From NCBI RefSeq assembly GCF_019834675.1, contig NZ_JABUBU010000002.1, positions 395,722 to 459,721 on the forward strand: a stretch of DNA of 64,000 bases. The letters are read 5' to 3'. Made by a program: the position numbers and the translations under genes. The notes under the pieces were generated by a model. The model saw only the letters and a program-made list of their open reading frames with translations. It was not told the DNA's origin and did not search any database. Source of the stretch: Rhodococcoides corynebacterioides (GTDB lineage Bacteria > Actinomycetota > Actinomycetes > Mycobacteriales > Mycobacteriaceae). Below, piece by piece: positions 8,262 to 17,720 of this stretch; position 1 is the first letter of the stretch, and each line of letters opens with the position of its first letter.

Positions 8262-9495
8262 GCGGGTCCTCCGGGTCCAGCCCCAGTGCGGGGTACACCG
8301 CACGCCGGGTCGCGACGATCGCGGTGTCGACGCGCTCCACCGCGCGGTCGACGACGGCGACCCCCGAGGTCGGCGAGCCTCCCGGGCCGTCCCAGGGCGC
8401 GTAGTCGACGTCACCGTCGTCGCTCATGGTCGAGGGCAGGTCGATGCTCGGGGCGGCGCCGCGCACGCGCTCGCGCCACTCCTCGGGCAACGGGGTCGAC
8501 GGATCGACGTCACGGTCGAGCACCGCGGCGATGAGGTGCGTCCAGGCGCGCGGGACCACCCGGACCAGGCCGTATCCCCCGCCACCGACGGCGAGCCACC
8601 GCCCCTCGCACACCCGATCGGCGAGATCACGCATGGCGAGGAAGGCGGCGCGCTGGCCGTCCACGGTGAGGCCGAGGTCGGCCAGCGGGTCCTCCCGGTG
8701 GGAGTCGACGCCGCACTGGCTCACGATGATCTGGGGTCGGAACGCCGCCACCGCGCCGGGAACGACGGCGTGGAACGCGCGCAGCCACAGCCGATCGCCG
8801 GTCCCGGGCAGCACGGGCACGTTCACGGCCGTACCCTCCGCGAGCCCGGACCCGGCCTCGGTGGACCAACCGGTGTTCGGCCACAGCGTCGCCGGGTGCT
8901 GGTGGACGGACACCGTCATCACGCGCGGGTCGTCGAGGAACGCCGCCTGCACTCCGTCCCCGTGATGGGCGTCGACGTCGAGGTAGGCGATGCGGTCGTA
9001 CCCGTTGTCGAGGAGCCACGAGATGGCGATGGCCGCGTCGTTGTAGACGCAGAAACCCGACGCCCAGTCGGCCATGGCGTGGTGCATCCCCCCGCCGATG
9101 CTCACGGCCCGGCGCGCGGAGCCCGACGCGATGGCCCGCGCGGCGGTGAGGGTGCCGCCGGCGATCACGGCACTGGCCTCGTGCATGTCGACGAAGACGG
9201 GGTTGTCCTCGGAGCCGAGGCCGTGGACCGGGTCCGTCGCGCGGGACCCGAGCGGCAGGTCGAGGTGCGCGCGCTTGACCGCGCCGACGTAGGACGAGGT
9301 GTGGACGCGCAGCAGATCCTCGTCGCTGGCCGGGGTGGGCGGTACCGTGTCGGCGTCCTCGAGCAGTCCGAGCGTGGTCGCGAGGTCCATCGTGAGCGCG
9401 AGCCGGGTCGGGTTCATCGGGTGGTCGTCGCTCCAGCGGTACTTCAGATAGTCCGCGCTCCAGACGAGGGCGGGGGGACTCGACGGGGCGCTCAT
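8254..9495 (-). CDS. acuC: Acetoin utilisation protein AcuC, class I histone-deacetylase-fold lysine deacetylase
   Basis: This 413-residue protein starts at ATG 9495; an upstream TTG at 9504 is possible. HDAC-family residues are present: the GGGMHHAM histidine pair near residue 138, the metal-binding VDAHHGDG and CGVDSH. It probably removes acyl groups from acyl-CoA synthetase lysines, reactivating them. It overlaps the downstream acetyltransferase start by 8 bases (8254-8261), so writer and eraser are translationally coupled. It is divergent from ideR. Confidence 0.88.
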   Translation of the reverse strand: MSAPSSPPALVWSADYLKYRWSDDHPMNPTRLALTMDLATTLGLLEDADTVPPTPASDEDLLRVHTSSYVGAVKRAHLDLPLGSRATDPVHGLGSEDNPVFVDMHEASAVIAGGTLTAARAIASGSARRAVSIGGGMHHAMADWASGFCVYNDAAIAISWLLDNGYDRIAYLDVDAHHGDGVQAAFLDDPRVMTVSVHQHPATLWPNTGWSTEAGSGLAEGTAVNVPVLPGTGDRLWLRAFHAVVPGAVAAFRPQIIVSQCGVDSHREDPLADLGLTVDGQRAAFLAMRDLADRVCEGRWLAVGGGGYGLVRVVPRAWTHLIAAVLDRDVDPSTPLPEEWRERVRGAAPSIDLPSTMSDDGDVDYAPWDGPGGSPTSGVAVVDRAVERVDTAIVATRRAVYPALGLDPEDPRD

Positions 9496-9588
9496 GCGGT
9501 TCAACCTACGTGTCCGATCTGCCCGACGCGGCCGACCCGCGATGCCGACTCCGTACCGGTAGAATTACAAGAGACGAAGGGTGTGATT

Positions 9589-10275
9589 GTGAAGGATTTG
9601 GTGGACACGACGGAGATGTATCTCCGGACCATCTACGACTTGGAGGAAGAAGGTGTCGTGCCGCTGCGGGCACGCATCGCGGAGCGGCTCGAGCAGTCCG
9701 GTCCCACGGTGAGCCAGACGGTGGCTCGGATGGAACGCGACGGTCTGCTGCTCGTCGCCGGTGACCGCCATCTGCAGCTCACCGAGAAGGGACGCGAGCT
9801 CGCGGTGTCCGTCATGCGCAAGCACCGCCTCGCGGAGCGCCTTCTGGTCGACGTGATCGGTCTCCGCTGGGAAGACGTCCACGCCGAGGCCTGCCGGTGG
9901 GAGCACGTGATGAGCGAGGAAGTGGAACGGCGCCTCGTCGAGGTGCTCGACAACCCCACCACCTCGCCGTACGGCAACCCGATTCCCGGTCTCGACCTGC
10001 TCGGATCCTCGCGTCCGAGCACCCCGGTCGAGGACCTCGTGCGCCTGTCCGACCTCCCGTCCGGAACGCCCACCGCCGTCGTGGTGCGCCGACTGGCCGA
10101 GTACGTCCAGTCGGACCCCGACACGATCGCTCGCCTGCGCGACGCGGGTGTGGTGCCGGACGCACGCGTGACGGTGTGCCCCAAGCCCGGTGCCGTCACC
10201 ATCACGGTGCCCGGCCACGACGACGTCGATCTGTCCATCGAGATGGCGCACGCCGTCCAGGTCAAGACCATCTGA
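9589..10275 (+). CDS. ideR: Iron-dependent repressor IdeR (DtxR family)
   Basis: This 228-residue protein begins [11 protein letters not shown] at GTG 9589; GTG 9583 is a close alternative, and AAGG at 9576-9579 serves either. The winged helix-turn-helix (about 27-50), the dimerisation domain with metal ligands (VMRKHRLAE, then the EACRWEH cluster) and a C-terminal SH3-like domain are all present. With Fe(II) bound it represses siderophore and uptake genes and activates storage genes. A TAGAAT box at 9560-9565 is a plausible -10. It is followed at 8 bases by galE, a pairing conserved in corynebacteria. No IdeR box was noticed in this window. Confidence 0.95.
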   Translation: MKDLVDTTEMYLRTIYDLEEEGVVPLRARIAERLEQSGPTVSQTVARMERDGLLLVAGDRHLQLTEKGRELAVSVMRKHRLAERLLVDVIGLRWEDVHAEACRWEHVMSEEVERRLVEVLDNPTTSPYGNPIPGLDLLGSSRPSTPVEDLVRLSDLPSGTPTAVVVRRLAEYVQSDPDTIARLRDAGVVPDARVTVCPKPGAVTITVPGHDDVDLSIEMAHAVQVKTI

Positions 10276-10283
10276 GGAGTTCC

Positions 10284-11270
10284 GTGAAGTACGTGGTGAC
10301 CGGCGGCGCCGGCTACGTCGGTTCCGTGTGCGCGCGGGTGTTGGTGGACTCCGGTCACGAGGTGGTCGTGATCGACGACCTCTCGACCGGCAACCGGGAC
10401 GGCGTTCCCGACGGCACGACGTTCGTGGAGGGTCCGGTCGCCGACCGTATCGACGACGTGCTGGCGGAGGGGGGCGTCGACGGCGTGCTCCACTTCGCCG
10501 CGCAGTCGTTGGTCGGCGAGTCCGTGGAGAAGCCCGAGAAGTACTGGCGCGGCAACGTCGGCACCGCTCTCGCGGTGCTCGACGCGATCGTCGCGCACGG
10601 CACGCCCCGCCTCGTCTTCTCCTCCACGGCGGCCACGTACGGGGAGCCCGAGCGGACCCCGATCACCGAGGACTTCTCCACTCGCCCCACCAATCCGTAC
10701 GGTGCGAGCAAGTTGGCCATCGACCATGCGATCACGGGGTACACCGCGGCGCACGGATTCGGGGCGACGAGCCTGCGGTACTTCAACGTGGCCGGCGCCT
10801 ACGGCGGGCTCGGCGAGAACCGGGTGGTCGAGACGCACCTCATCCCGTTGGTGTTGCAGGTCGCCGCCGGGCACCGAGAGTCCATCTCGGTGTTCGGTAC
10901 CGACTGGCCCACTCCCGACGGCACCGCGGTGCGCGACTACATCCACGTGCGCGACCTCGCGGACGCACACTTGCGCGCCGTCGATCGCAGCACTCCCGGA
11001 CAGCACCGCATCTTCAACCTCGGCAGCGGTGCGGGTTTCTCCGTCCGCGAGGTGATCGAGTCCTGCCGCCGGGTCACCGGCCGGGACATTCCGGTGGTCG
11101 ACTCCCCCCGACGTCCCGGCGACCCGGCCGTGCTGGTGGCGTCCAGCGCCGAGGCCATCGAGCAGTTGGGCTGGTCGCCGCAGCTCACCGACCTCGACAC
11201 CATCGTCGCCGACGCGTGGGAGTTCCTGCAGTCGATGGGCGACCGCGCCCACTCCGCACACCGGGGCTGA
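10284..11270 (+). CDS. galE: UDP-glucose 4-epimerase GalE
   Basis: This 328-residue short-chain dehydrogenase starts at GTG 10284 with a GAGGAG site that overlaps the ideR stop. The NAD-binding GGAGYVG (residues 7-13), the catalytic Ser/Thr segment SSTAATYG and the YGASK tyrosine-lysine pair (about 139-143) are intact. It interconverts UDP-glucose and UDP-galactose, supplying galactose for cell-wall arabinogalactan. It is tightly linked to ideR and ends 2 bases from the opposing DUF4192 gene. Confidence 0.93.
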   Translation: MKYVVTGGAGYVGSVCARVLVDSGHEVVVIDDLSTGNRDGVPDGTTFVEGPVADRIDDVLAEGGVDGVLHFAAQSLVGESVEKPEKYWRGNVGTALAVLDAIVAHGTPRLVFSSTAATYGEPERTPITEDFSTRPTNPYGASKLAIDHAITGYTAAHGFGATSLRYFNVAGAYGGLGENRVVETHLIPLVLQVAAGHRESISVFGTDWPTPDGTAVRDYIHVRDLADAHLRAVDRSTPGQHRIFNLGSGAGFSVREVIESCRRVTGRDIPVVDSPRRPGDPAVLVASSAEAIEQLGWSPQLTDLDTIVADAWEFLQSMGDRAHSAHRG

Positions 11271-11272
11271 CC

Positions 11273-12340
11273 TCACCCGTCGGCGGGCAGCCGCACGCCG
11301 AGCCCCGTCGCGACGGCGCGCGCGGAGTCCACGAGGTCGGTCACCACGGCCGGACCGAGACCGTTCTGCAGGGCGGCGTCGAGCAGCACGGCCAGCCGGT
11401 ACCGGGGGTCCGCCGCCAGCGCGACCTCGAGCGCCGTCCCGGCCATCGGTCCGTCTCCGCGCAGGTAGAACCACACCGCCACCATCGTCGCGGGCGCGGC
11501 TCGCCGCGGACCGGACGTTCGCCGGGCCAGTTCCACCCACAGCGCCCCCGCGGTCGCGTCGAGCCGGGTGCCGGCGAGCCCGAGCAGCGCGTCCCGGATC
11601 GACAGCACCGCCAGGCCGGCCATCGCCCGCGCCGCCGACACGGAGTCGAGCTCACCGGACAGATCGAGTAACTCGACGTCGTCGACCACCTCGGCCAGCA
11701 GTTCCCCCGGTGTCAGCGGCGCGAGGATCTCGGCGACCTCGGCGCACTGCTGCGCGAAGCGCGCGCAGTCGTCCGCGGACGCCGGGGCGAGCACGGTCAG
11801 CAGATCGGACCGGGAGGACCGGATCGGTCGGCCGCTCACGACGGTCGACGCCGCGACCGCGGACGTGCGCGGGTCCGGCAACGATCCGCAGCGGTCGTCG
11901 CCGCCGAGGCTCGTCCACGGGGCGTCGGCCGTGATGGTCGGTACCACGTGGACACCGAGAACCTGGATGTCGAGGGCGTCGAACGCCTCGTGCAGATCGT
12001 CCGCGAGCGGTTCGTACTGCGCCGGGGCGCGGTCACCGACGACGAGCACCGCGACGATCGCGTCGTAGGCCTCGCGGTCGCAGACCTGCGCGCAGCGTTC
12101 GATGGCGTGGAACACCTCCCCCGTGGTCGGTGCTTCCGGCAGGTCCTGCCGCACGGTCATGCGCACCGTCGTCGTCGACCCCCGCGAGAGGCAGATCAGG
12201 ACGATCGAGTGCTCGGGAACGAAGCCCAGGAGGGCGGGGACGGCGGCGACGAGGTCGCCCACCGTCCCGACGGTGGCGCGCAGCGGCGGATCGAGTGGAT
12301 GGTCGCCGCGACGATCGGCGGCGTAGGGGTGTCTGGTCAC
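11273..12340 (-). CDS. DUF4192 domain protein
   Basis: This protein of about 355 residues starts at GTG 12340 ([16 protein letters not shown]). The conserved opening, [18 protein letters not shown] near residues 32-50, is the DUF4192 hallmark. An acidic, Ala-rich body follows, with a section resembling soluble helical repeats near the C-terminus. It is an actinobacterial family with no assigned function. It converges on galE with a 2-base gap and diverges from dtd. Confidence 0.85.
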   Translation of the reverse strand: MTRHPYAADRRGDHPLDPPLRATVGTVGDLVAAVPALLGFVPEHSIVLICLSRGSTTTVRMTVRQDLPEAPTTGEVFHAIERCAQVCDREAYDAIVAVLVVGDRAPAQYEPLADDLHEAFDALDIQVLGVHVVPTITADAPWTSLGGDDRCGSLPDPRTSAVAASTVVSGRPIRSSRSDLLTVLAPASADDCARFAQQCAEVAEILAPLTPGELLAEVVDDVELLDLSGELDSVSAARAMAGLAVLSIRDALLGLAGTRLDATAGALWVELARRTSGPRRAAPATMVAVWFYLRGDGPMAGTALEVALAADPRYRLAVLLDAALQNGLGPAVVTDLVDSARAVATGLGVRLPADG

Positions 12341-12485
12341 ACGCCGCACTCTGCGCCGAGCCGCCGACCGGCGTCGGGCCGTGACCTGGGCCGACGAGTC
12401 GACTCGAACCGACCTGTGGATGACCGCGTCCCCGGGGAGAACGCAGGTCCGAGCGGTGTCCGCGAGACGTGCCACGATCGTCAGC

Positions 12486-12920
12486 ATGCGTGCAGTGCTG
12501 CAACGAGTCTCGTCCGCGGGGGTACGGGTGGAGGACCGCGTGGTCGGGGAGATCGGTCCGGGCGTGCTCGTCCTGCTCGGCGTCGCGCCCACCGACGGAC
12601 CCACCGACGTCGAGCACGTCTCCCGCAAGATCGCCGAGCTGCGGATCCTTCCGGGTGAGCGGTCGGTCTCCGAGGTGCCCGAGGCGGGTGTGCTCGTGGT
12701 CTCGCAGTTCACCCTCTACGGCGACACGCGGAAGGGCCGACGCCCGTCGTGGAACGGCGCCGCACCCGGCCCGGTGGCCGAGCCGCTGGTCGACGCCGTG
12801 GTGGCGTCCCTCCGGGCGCGGGGGATCACCGTCGCGACCGGGGTGTTCGGGGCTCACATGGCGGTCGAGTCGGTGAACGACGGGCCGGTCACCGTGATCG
12901 TCGAGAGCCCCGGATCCTGA
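12486..12920 (+). CDS. dtd: D-aminoacyl-tRNA deacylase
   Basis: This 144-residue protein starts at ATG 12486 ([13 protein letters not shown]). It has both catalytic signatures: [17 protein letters not shown] near residues 77-93 and the GPVT motif (NDGPVT) near the C-terminus. It hydrolyses D-amino acids and mischarged glycine from tRNA as a cytosolic proofreading enzyme. Its last 32 bases overlap the opposing TRIC-type channel gene. Confidence 0.95.
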   Translation: MRAVLQRVSSAGVRVEDRVVGEIGPGVLVLLGVAPTDGPTDVEHVSRKIAELRILPGERSVSEVPEAGVLVVSQFTLYGDTRKGRRPSWNGAAPGPVAEPLVDAVVASLRARGITVATGVFGAHMAVESVNDGPVTVIVESPGS

Positions 12921-13653
12921 TCCACCACCGCCGGACCGTCGTCGATCGCCGCCGGCGGCGTGTAACCACTCCCCGTCGCCGCCCGGTGCGCGGCAGCGAC
13001 GGCTTGGGCAGCCGGGACCAGGACACGCCCTCGGGCAGCATCCAGCCGCGCCACCGGGCGAGGACGCACAGCGACGCGCCGACCACGGTTCCGGCGACCA
13101 GGCCCGCGTCGGTGCCGACGAGCGACTGCGTCACCACCAGCGTCGCACTGCCCGCCAGGGCGCACGTGGCGTAAAGCGTGTTGCCACCGAAGATCGCCGG
13201 GACACGACCGACGGCGATGTCGCGGACCGCTCCCCCGCCCACCGCGGTGACGGCGCCGAGCCCGATGGCCGGCAGCCACCCCAGCCCGACGCCCAGCGTC
13301 TTCTGGGCCCCGGCCGCCGCCCAGCACCCGAGGGCCAGCGCGTCGACGTACGGAAAGACGCGATCCCACCCGCGTCCCTCGAAGCGGACGGCGAACGCGA
13401 CGAGCGCGCCGATCAGCGCGGCCGTCAGGTAGCGGTAGTCGGTGAGCGCCACCGGCGGCCCGGCCTGGAGGAGCGTGTCGCGGATGATGCCGCCCCCGAG
13501 TCCGGACACGACGGCGAGGACCGAGAACCCGACCAGGTCGAAGCGCATGGCACGGGCCACCGCCCCACCGAGCAGGGCGTTGGCCACCACCCCGGTGAGG
13601 TCGAGAACGCGGAACAGGTCCGGGACCGCGATCCCCGGCACGGAATCGAACAC
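12889..13653 (-). CDS. TRIC/UPF0126-type cation channel family membrane protein
   Basis: This 254-residue protein starts at GTG 13653. About seven hydrophobic helices show the internal repeat of the YadS/UPF0126 family: [12 protein letters not shown] in the first half and [17 protein letters not shown] in the second. Prokaryotic members form trimeric potassium-permeable channels. The last 35 residues are exceptionally Arg-rich, and the final 11 codons are antisense to dtd. The tail may be an extension acquired by stop-codon loss; no obvious frameshift was found. It lies downstream of, and on the same strand as, the lipoprotein gene (9-base gap). Confidence 0.83.
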   Translation of the reverse strand: MFDSVPGIAVPDLFRVLDLTGVVANALLGGAVARAMRFDLVGFSVLAVVSGLGGGIIRDTLLQAGPPVALTDYRYLTAALIGALVAFAVRFEGRGWDRVFPYVDALALGCWAAAGAQKTLGVGLGWLPAIGLGAVTAVGGGAVRDIAVGRVPAIFGGNTLYATCALAGSATLVVTQSLVGTDAGLVAGTVVGASLCVLARWRGWMLPEGVSWSRLPKPSLPRTGRRRGVVTRRRRRSTTVRRWWIRIRGSRRSR

Positions 13654-13662
13654 GGCGCGGAA

Positions 13663-14463
13663 TCAGCCGTTCTTGACCTTCTGGACGGCCTCGCGGAACA
13701 CCAGGTCCAGCGTGGCCGTATCGGGCTCGGAGTCGTCGAACGACATGTAGGTGGCGGTGACCCGCACGTCGTCGACCTGCCCGACCAGCGACAGCATCGA
13801 CTGCGTGACCGTGTCGGTACTGCCGCCGCCGGAGGACACGGTGCGGCGGACGGCGAGGGTGTCGTCGGCGCCGATCGGCGGGGGCGGCACCAGCTCGCTG
13901 ACGACCTCGGCGGTGACCCCACCGGCCGTGGTCCGCACGGTTCCGCACTCCTCGATCTGCCCTTCGAGCGCGTCGAGGGAATCGGGCACGCGCACCAGCT
14001 CCACCGAGACGGTGGCGCGCTTCACCGGATCGGTGCCCACCACCAGCGACGACGAGTCCGGGTCGGCCGACGGCTGCTCCGGCTTGCAGCCGGCCGGCTC
14101 GACGGACGCCCCCGCCGCGACGCCTTCGAGATCCTGCGCGGCCTGCGCCACCGCCTGCGGAGGCAGCACCACGGCCTGATAGGCGGGCGGGAACACCGCC
14201 GGGTCGATCGTCAGCGCGGACAGCGCCGACTCGGCGGCCGATCCCGTGGTCGACGACGGCGTCGTGCTCCCGCTCGGCGACGTCGTCCCGCTCGGAGCGG
14301 TCGACTCGCTCCCGCTCGGTGACGTCGCGGCCGGGGCCGAGGGGGTCGTGCCGGCGGCCTCGGGCACACCCGTGACGGTGCTGCCGCCGCAGGCAGCGCT
14401 CACCAGCACGGCTCCGGCTCCGAGGCAGCTCGCGAATCCGAGTCGAGTCCTGCGCTGCACCAT
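13663..14463 (-). CDS. Secreted lipoprotein, sensor-domain/DUF5642-like
   Basis: This 266-residue protein starts at ATG 14463 after GAGGAC. A signal peptide ends in the lipobox SAAC with Cys25 as the lipidated residue. A Ser/Thr/Pro-rich linker (about 30-80) follows, then a folded domain (about 85-266) with two cysteines (CKPEQ and ECGTV) that could form a disulfide. It resembles the extracytoplasmic domains of mycobacterial PknH-type sensors and Lpq/Lpr lipoproteins, but that assignment is tentative. It is probably co-transcribed with the downstream channel gene. Confidence 0.7.
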   Translation of the reverse strand: MVQRRTRLGFASCLGAGAVLVSAACGGSTVTGVPEAAGTTPSAPAATSPSGSESTAPSGTTSPSGSTTPSSTTGSAAESALSALTIDPAVFPPAYQAVVLPPQAVAQAAQDLEGVAAGASVEPAGCKPEQPSADPDSSSLVVGTDPVKRATVSVELVRVPDSLDALEGQIEECGTVRTTAGGVTAEVVSELVPPPPIGADDTLAVRRTVSSGGGSTDTVTQSMLSLVGQVDDVRVTATYMSFDDSEPDTATLDLVFREAVQKVKNG

Positions 14464-14525
14464 CGTGTCCTCTTCTCCCGTGGCCCGGCCGAGTCCCGAC
14501 CGTTCGGCGAGCATCGCACAGCGCG

Positions 14526-14566
14526 CGAACCGGACACCGCGCCCACACCGCGCGGTGTCCGGTTCG
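14526..14566. terminator. Intrinsic terminator after the metallo-hydrolase gene
   Basis: A perfect 16-base stem (14526-14541 with 14551-14566) has a 9-base loop. It lies just past the metallo-beta-lactamase-fold gene stop and before the lipoprotein start, both on the minus strand, so it would insulate the two units. Confidence 0.8.
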
Positions 14567-14588
14567 TTATGCGGCTCGCCGGTCCCGG

Positions 14589-15218
14589 TCAGGAGCCGCG
14601 CGCGATCCACTCCTCGAGGTGCGGGGACTCCGCGCCGATGCTGGTGCCGTCACCGTGCCCGGTGCGGACGGTCGTCTCGGGCGGCAACGCGAAGAGACGT
14701 TCGCGGATGCTGCCGATGATCGTCGGGAAGTCCGAGTACGAGCGACCCGTGGCTCCCGGCCCGCCGGCGAAGAGGGTGTCGCCGCTGAACAGCTCGCCCG
14801 CCTCCGGCAGGTACAGGCACGACGATCCCGGCGAGTGCCCGGGCGTGTGCAGGATCCGGATGTCGGTCCCCGCCACCGTGACGGTGTCGCCGTCCGCGAG
14901 GTCCCGGTGACCGACGCCGGGGTGCGTCTGCTCCCACAGCACGTCGTCGGCGGGGTGCAGGAGGATCGGGGCATCGAGGCGCTTCGCCAGCTCGGGCGCG
15001 ACGGTGACGTGGTCGTTGTGGCCGTGCGTGCACAGCACGGCGACGACGGTGCGCCCGCCGACGGCGTCGACGATCGGGTCGGCGTCGTGCGCCGCGTCGA
15101 CGATCACCACCTCGGAGTCGTCGCCGATCAGCCAGATGTTGTTGTCGACGTCCCACTCACCGCCGTCGAGAGCGAACGTCCCCGAGGTGACGACCCGGTC
15201 GATCCGCAGGCCGCTCAC
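14589..15218 (-). CDS. Metallo-beta-lactamase-fold hydrolase coupled to mycothiol formaldehyde oxidation (Rv2260-like)
   Basis: This 209-residue protein starts at GTG 15218. The di-metal motif HGHNDH lies near residues 66-71, followed by [17 protein letters not shown] and a late TGHGDG, as in glyoxalase II. Its GTGA start overlaps the mscR stop by 4 bases. In mycobacteria the same pair is conserved (Rv2259-Rv2260). The best inference is a hydrolase for S-formylmycothiol, the product of MscR, giving formate and mycothiol. That reaction is inferred from context, not shown here. Confidence 0.85.
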   Translation of the reverse strand: MSGLRIDRVVTSGTFALDGGEWDVDNNIWLIGDDSEVVIVDAAHDADPIVDAVGGRTVVAVLCTHGHNDHVTVAPELAKRLDAPILLHPADDVLWEQTHPGVGHRDLADGDTVTVAGTDIRILHTPGHSPGSSCLYLPEAGELFSGDTLFAGGPGATGRSYSDFPTIIGSIRERLFALPPETTVRTGHGDGTSIGAESPHLEEWIARGS

Positions 15219-16300
15219 AGGACCACCACCGAGCGCAGGACGCGGCCGGACGCCGCGGCGTCGAACGCCGCCTCGACGTCCTCCAGACCGATGCGTTCGG
15301 TGACGAACTTCTCGAGCGGGAGCCGGCCCTGCCGGTAGAGGTCGACGAGCATCGGGAAATCGCGCTCGGGCAGACAGTCGCCGTACCAGGACGATTTCAG
15401 CGATCCGCCGCGGGAGAAGAAATCGATGAGCGGCATCTCGACGGTCATCTCCGGCGTCGGGACGCCGACGAGGACGACGGTGCCCGCCAAGTCACGGGCG
15501 TAGAACGCCTGCTTCCAGGTCTCGGGGCGACCGACGGCGTCGATGACCACGTCCGCGCCGTTCCCGTCGGTGAGTTCCTGGATGGCCTCGACCGCGTCGA
15601 CGGTGGAGGCGTCGACGGTGTGCGTCGCGCCCAGTTCCGTCGCCCACTCGAGCTTCCCCTTGTCGCGGTCGACGGCGATGATCGTGCCGGCGCCGGCGAG
15701 TCGAGCACCGGCGATGGCCGCGTCACCGACGCCACCGCAGCCGATCACCGCCACCGAATCGCCGCGGCCGACGTTGCCGGTGTTCATCGCGGCGCCCAGA
15801 CCCGCCATGACGCCGCAGCCGAGCAGGCCCACGACCGCCGGGTCGGCGTCGGGGTCGACCTTGGTGCACTGGCCCTCGTGGACCAGCGTCTTGTCCGCGA
15901 ACGCGCCGATGCCGAGCGCCGGGGTGAGCTCGGTGCCGTCCTCGAGGGTCATCTTCTTCGAGGCGTTGTGGGTGTCGAAGCAGTACCAGGGCTCCCCGCG
16001 CTTGCACGCCCGGCACTGGCCGCACACGGCGCGCCAGTTGAGCACCACGAAGTCCCCGGGAGCGACGTGGGTGACGTCGTCGCCGACGGTCTCGACCACC
16101 CCTGCGGCCTCGTGGCCGAGCAGGAACGGGAACTCGTCGTTGATGCCGCCTTCGCGGTAGTGGAGGTCGGTGTGGCACACGCCACACGCCTGGATCGCCA
16201 CCACCACGTCGTTCGGACCGGGGTCGGGGACGACGACGGTCTCGGTGGTCACCGGTGCACCCTTGCTCCGTGCGACGACGCCGCGGACCTGCTGTGGCAT
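15215..16300 (-). CDS. mscR: S-(hydroxymethyl)mycothiol dehydrogenase / S-nitrosomycothiol reductase
   Basis: This 361-residue zinc alcohol dehydrogenase starts at ATG 16300 after GGAGAA. Catalytic-zinc ligands (the CGVCHTD cysteine and the GHEAAG histidine), the four-Cys structural-zinc loop ([15 protein letters not shown]) and the nucleotide-binding [10 protein letters not shown] are present. It oxidises the spontaneous formaldehyde-mycothiol adduct with NAD and can reduce S-nitrosomycothiol. Naming follows strong similarity in layout to Rv2259 and the overlapping hydrolase. Confidence 0.88.
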   Translation of the reverse strand: MPQQVRGVVARSKGAPVTTETVVVPDPGPNDVVVAIQACGVCHTDLHYREGGINDEFPFLLGHEAAGVVETVGDDVTHVAPGDFVVLNWRAVCGQCRACKRGEPWYCFDTHNASKKMTLEDGTELTPALGIGAFADKTLVHEGQCTKVDPDADPAVVGLLGCGVMAGLGAAMNTGNVGRGDSVAVIGCGGVGDAAIAGARLAGAGTIIAVDRDKGKLEWATELGATHTVDASTVDAVEAIQELTDGNGADVVIDAVGRPETWKQAFYARDLAGTVVLVGVPTPEMTVEMPLIDFFSRGGSLKSSWYGDCLPERDFPMLVDLYRQGRLPLEKFVTERIGLEDVEAAFDAAASGRVLRSVVVL

Positions 16301-16425
16301 GGCGATTCTCCCTGTCGGTCTCGAGTCGAGGCGTCCGTCGCGGTTCGGCGGGCGCGTCTCGACCCTATCCGTGCACACATGCGAACCCGGGCATCCGAGC
16401 GGCGCCTCCGTGTCCCGCCGCGGAC

Positions 16426-16454
16426 GGGAATGCGCCGCGTGAGCCGTGCGTTGC
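16426..16454 (+). promoter_or_regulatory. Possible ECF sigma promoter upstream of the PAC2 gene
   Basis: GGGAAT (16426-16431) and CGTTG (16449-16453) are separated with 18 bases between GGAAT and GTT. This is the same arrangement as the sigB and clgR promoters, with T in place of C. It lies about 125 bases before the PAC2 start in a 276-base non-coding gap that otherwise shows nothing clear. A chance match is possible. Confidence 0.35.
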
Positions 16455-16576
16455 CGACGACGTACGACGAGGACGGGGTGCGCGTCGACCCGTGGGAGAC
16501 TGGGTAGTCACCTCGACAAGGGGCACGACCGGAAACGGTCGACGATCCGCACGCGCGCGACGAGAGAGGACACGGC

Positions 16577-17554
16577 ATGGACGAGAAGTCCGGAATGTAC
16601 GAGCTCGAATTCCCGGCGCCGCGCGTGATCTCGGACGACGGCCTCGGCCCCGTCCTGGTGCACGGGCTGGAGGGGTACTCGGACGCCGGGCACGCCGTCA
16701 AGCTGGCAACGGCCCACCTGCGCGAGACGCTGGAGACCGAGCTGGTGGCGTCGTTCGACGTCGACGAGTTGCTGGACTACCGGTCCCGGCGCCCGATGAT
16801 GACGTTCAAGACGGACCACTTCTCCGACTACGAGGAGCCCGTGCTCAACCTCTACGCGGTCCAGGACGGGGTCGGCACCCCGTTCCTGTTGCTCTCCGGA
16901 CTCGAACCGGACCTCAAGTGGGAGAAGTTCACCACCGCCGTGCGATTGCTCGCGGAGCAGCTCGGCGTGCGCCGCACCATCGGCCTCAACTCGATCCCGA
17001 TGGCCGTTCCGCACACCCGTCCGCTCGGGGTGACCGCGCACTCGTCCGACAGCGATCTGGTGGGAGACCACCACAAGTGGTCGGGCGAGTTGCAGGTGCC
17101 CGGCAGCGCGTCGTCGTTGCTCGAGTACCGGATGGCGCAGCACGGCCACGAGTCGATGGGCTTCTCCGTACACGTTCCGCACTATTTGGCGCAGACCGCC
17201 TACCCGAGCGCCGCGGAGAAGTTGCTCGAGCTGGTGGCCGACGCGGCCGACCTGACGCTGCCGCTGGTGGCGCTCACGACGGCGGCCGCGCGGGTGCGCG
17301 AGCAGGTCGACGAGCACGTCGAGGGCAATCCGGAGGTCGGGTCCGTGGTGGCCGCGCTCGAGCGTCAGTACGACACCTTCGTCACCGCGCAGGAACAGAA
17401 GTCGACGCTGCTCGCGTCCGACGAGGAACTGCCCAGTGGTGACGAACTCGGCGCGGAGTTCGAGCGTTTCCTCGCCGAGCAGACCGGTTTCGACGACACC
17501 GAGGACACAGCCGACACCGACGGCGCCGACGAGCGCGGCGACGACGAGTCCTGA
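16577..17554 (+). CDS. PAC2 family protein (Rv2714-like)
   Basis: This 325-residue protein starts at ATG 16577 behind GAGAGAGGA. The PAC2 fold (about residues 10-250) shows VLVHGLEGYSDAG at the start and GLNSIPMAVPHTRP in the middle. The acidic C-terminal tail (about 295-325) is Asp/Glu-rich. PAC2 proteins resemble proteasome-assembly chaperones. The actinobacterial branch is conserved next to ideR/sigB but its role is not established. Confidence 0.85.
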   Translation: MDEKSGMYELEFPAPRVISDDGLGPVLVHGLEGYSDAGHAVKLATAHLRETLETELVASFDVDELLDYRSRRPMMTFKTDHFSDYEEPVLNLYAVQDGVGTPFLLLSGLEPDLKWEKFTTAVRLLAEQLGVRRTIGLNSIPMAVPHTRPLGVTAHSSDSDLVGDHHKWSGELQVPGSASSLLEYRMAQHGHESMGFSVHVPHYLAQTAYPSAAEKLLELVADAADLTLPLVALTTAAARVREQVDEHVEGNPEVGSVVAALERQYDTFVTAQEQKSTLLASDEELPSGDELGAEFERFLAEQTGFDDTEDTADTDGADERGDDES

Positions 17555-17664
17555 CGGCCGGGCTCCGGCGGGTTCTCGCCGACCCGGGTTCTCGCCGACG
17601 CGGGTTTCGCCTGACGGAGCCGTCACCTCCCCGTAGCGTGTCCGTCACAGACACCGACCACACT

Positions 17665-17699
17665 GAACCGGTCGACGCATCTCCCGCGTCGACCGGTTC
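17665..17699 (+). terminator. Stem-loop between the PAC2 gene and the hydrolase
   Basis: A perfect 14-base stem (17665-17678 with 17686-17699) has a 7-base loop. It ends 21 bases before the hydrolase start, close to its GAGGA ribosome-binding site. It may terminate the PAC2 transcript or tune translation of the next gene. Confidence 0.6.
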
Positions 17700-17720
17700 G
17701 GCTGTGAGGAGCGACCGACC

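Noticed and set aside
9496..9588. An IdeR box (iron box) at the ideR promoter
   Set aside because: No 19-base palindrome resembling TTAGGTTAG-type iron boxes was found there or in other gaps that were read.
12889..13653. A frameshift as the cause of the Arg-rich tail of the TRIC-type channel
   Set aside because: No alternative frame gives a normal end before dtd. Other frames simply read through dtd in antisense.
12854..14548. A 564-codon minus-strand open frame across the channel and lipoprotein genes
   Set aside because: It is Arg/Gly-rich with no domain and lies over two well-supported genes in another frame.
16301..16576. Short coding frames between mscR and the PAC2 gene
   Set aside because: None has a ribosome-binding site or a conserved pattern. 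The gap is best read as two divergent promoters.
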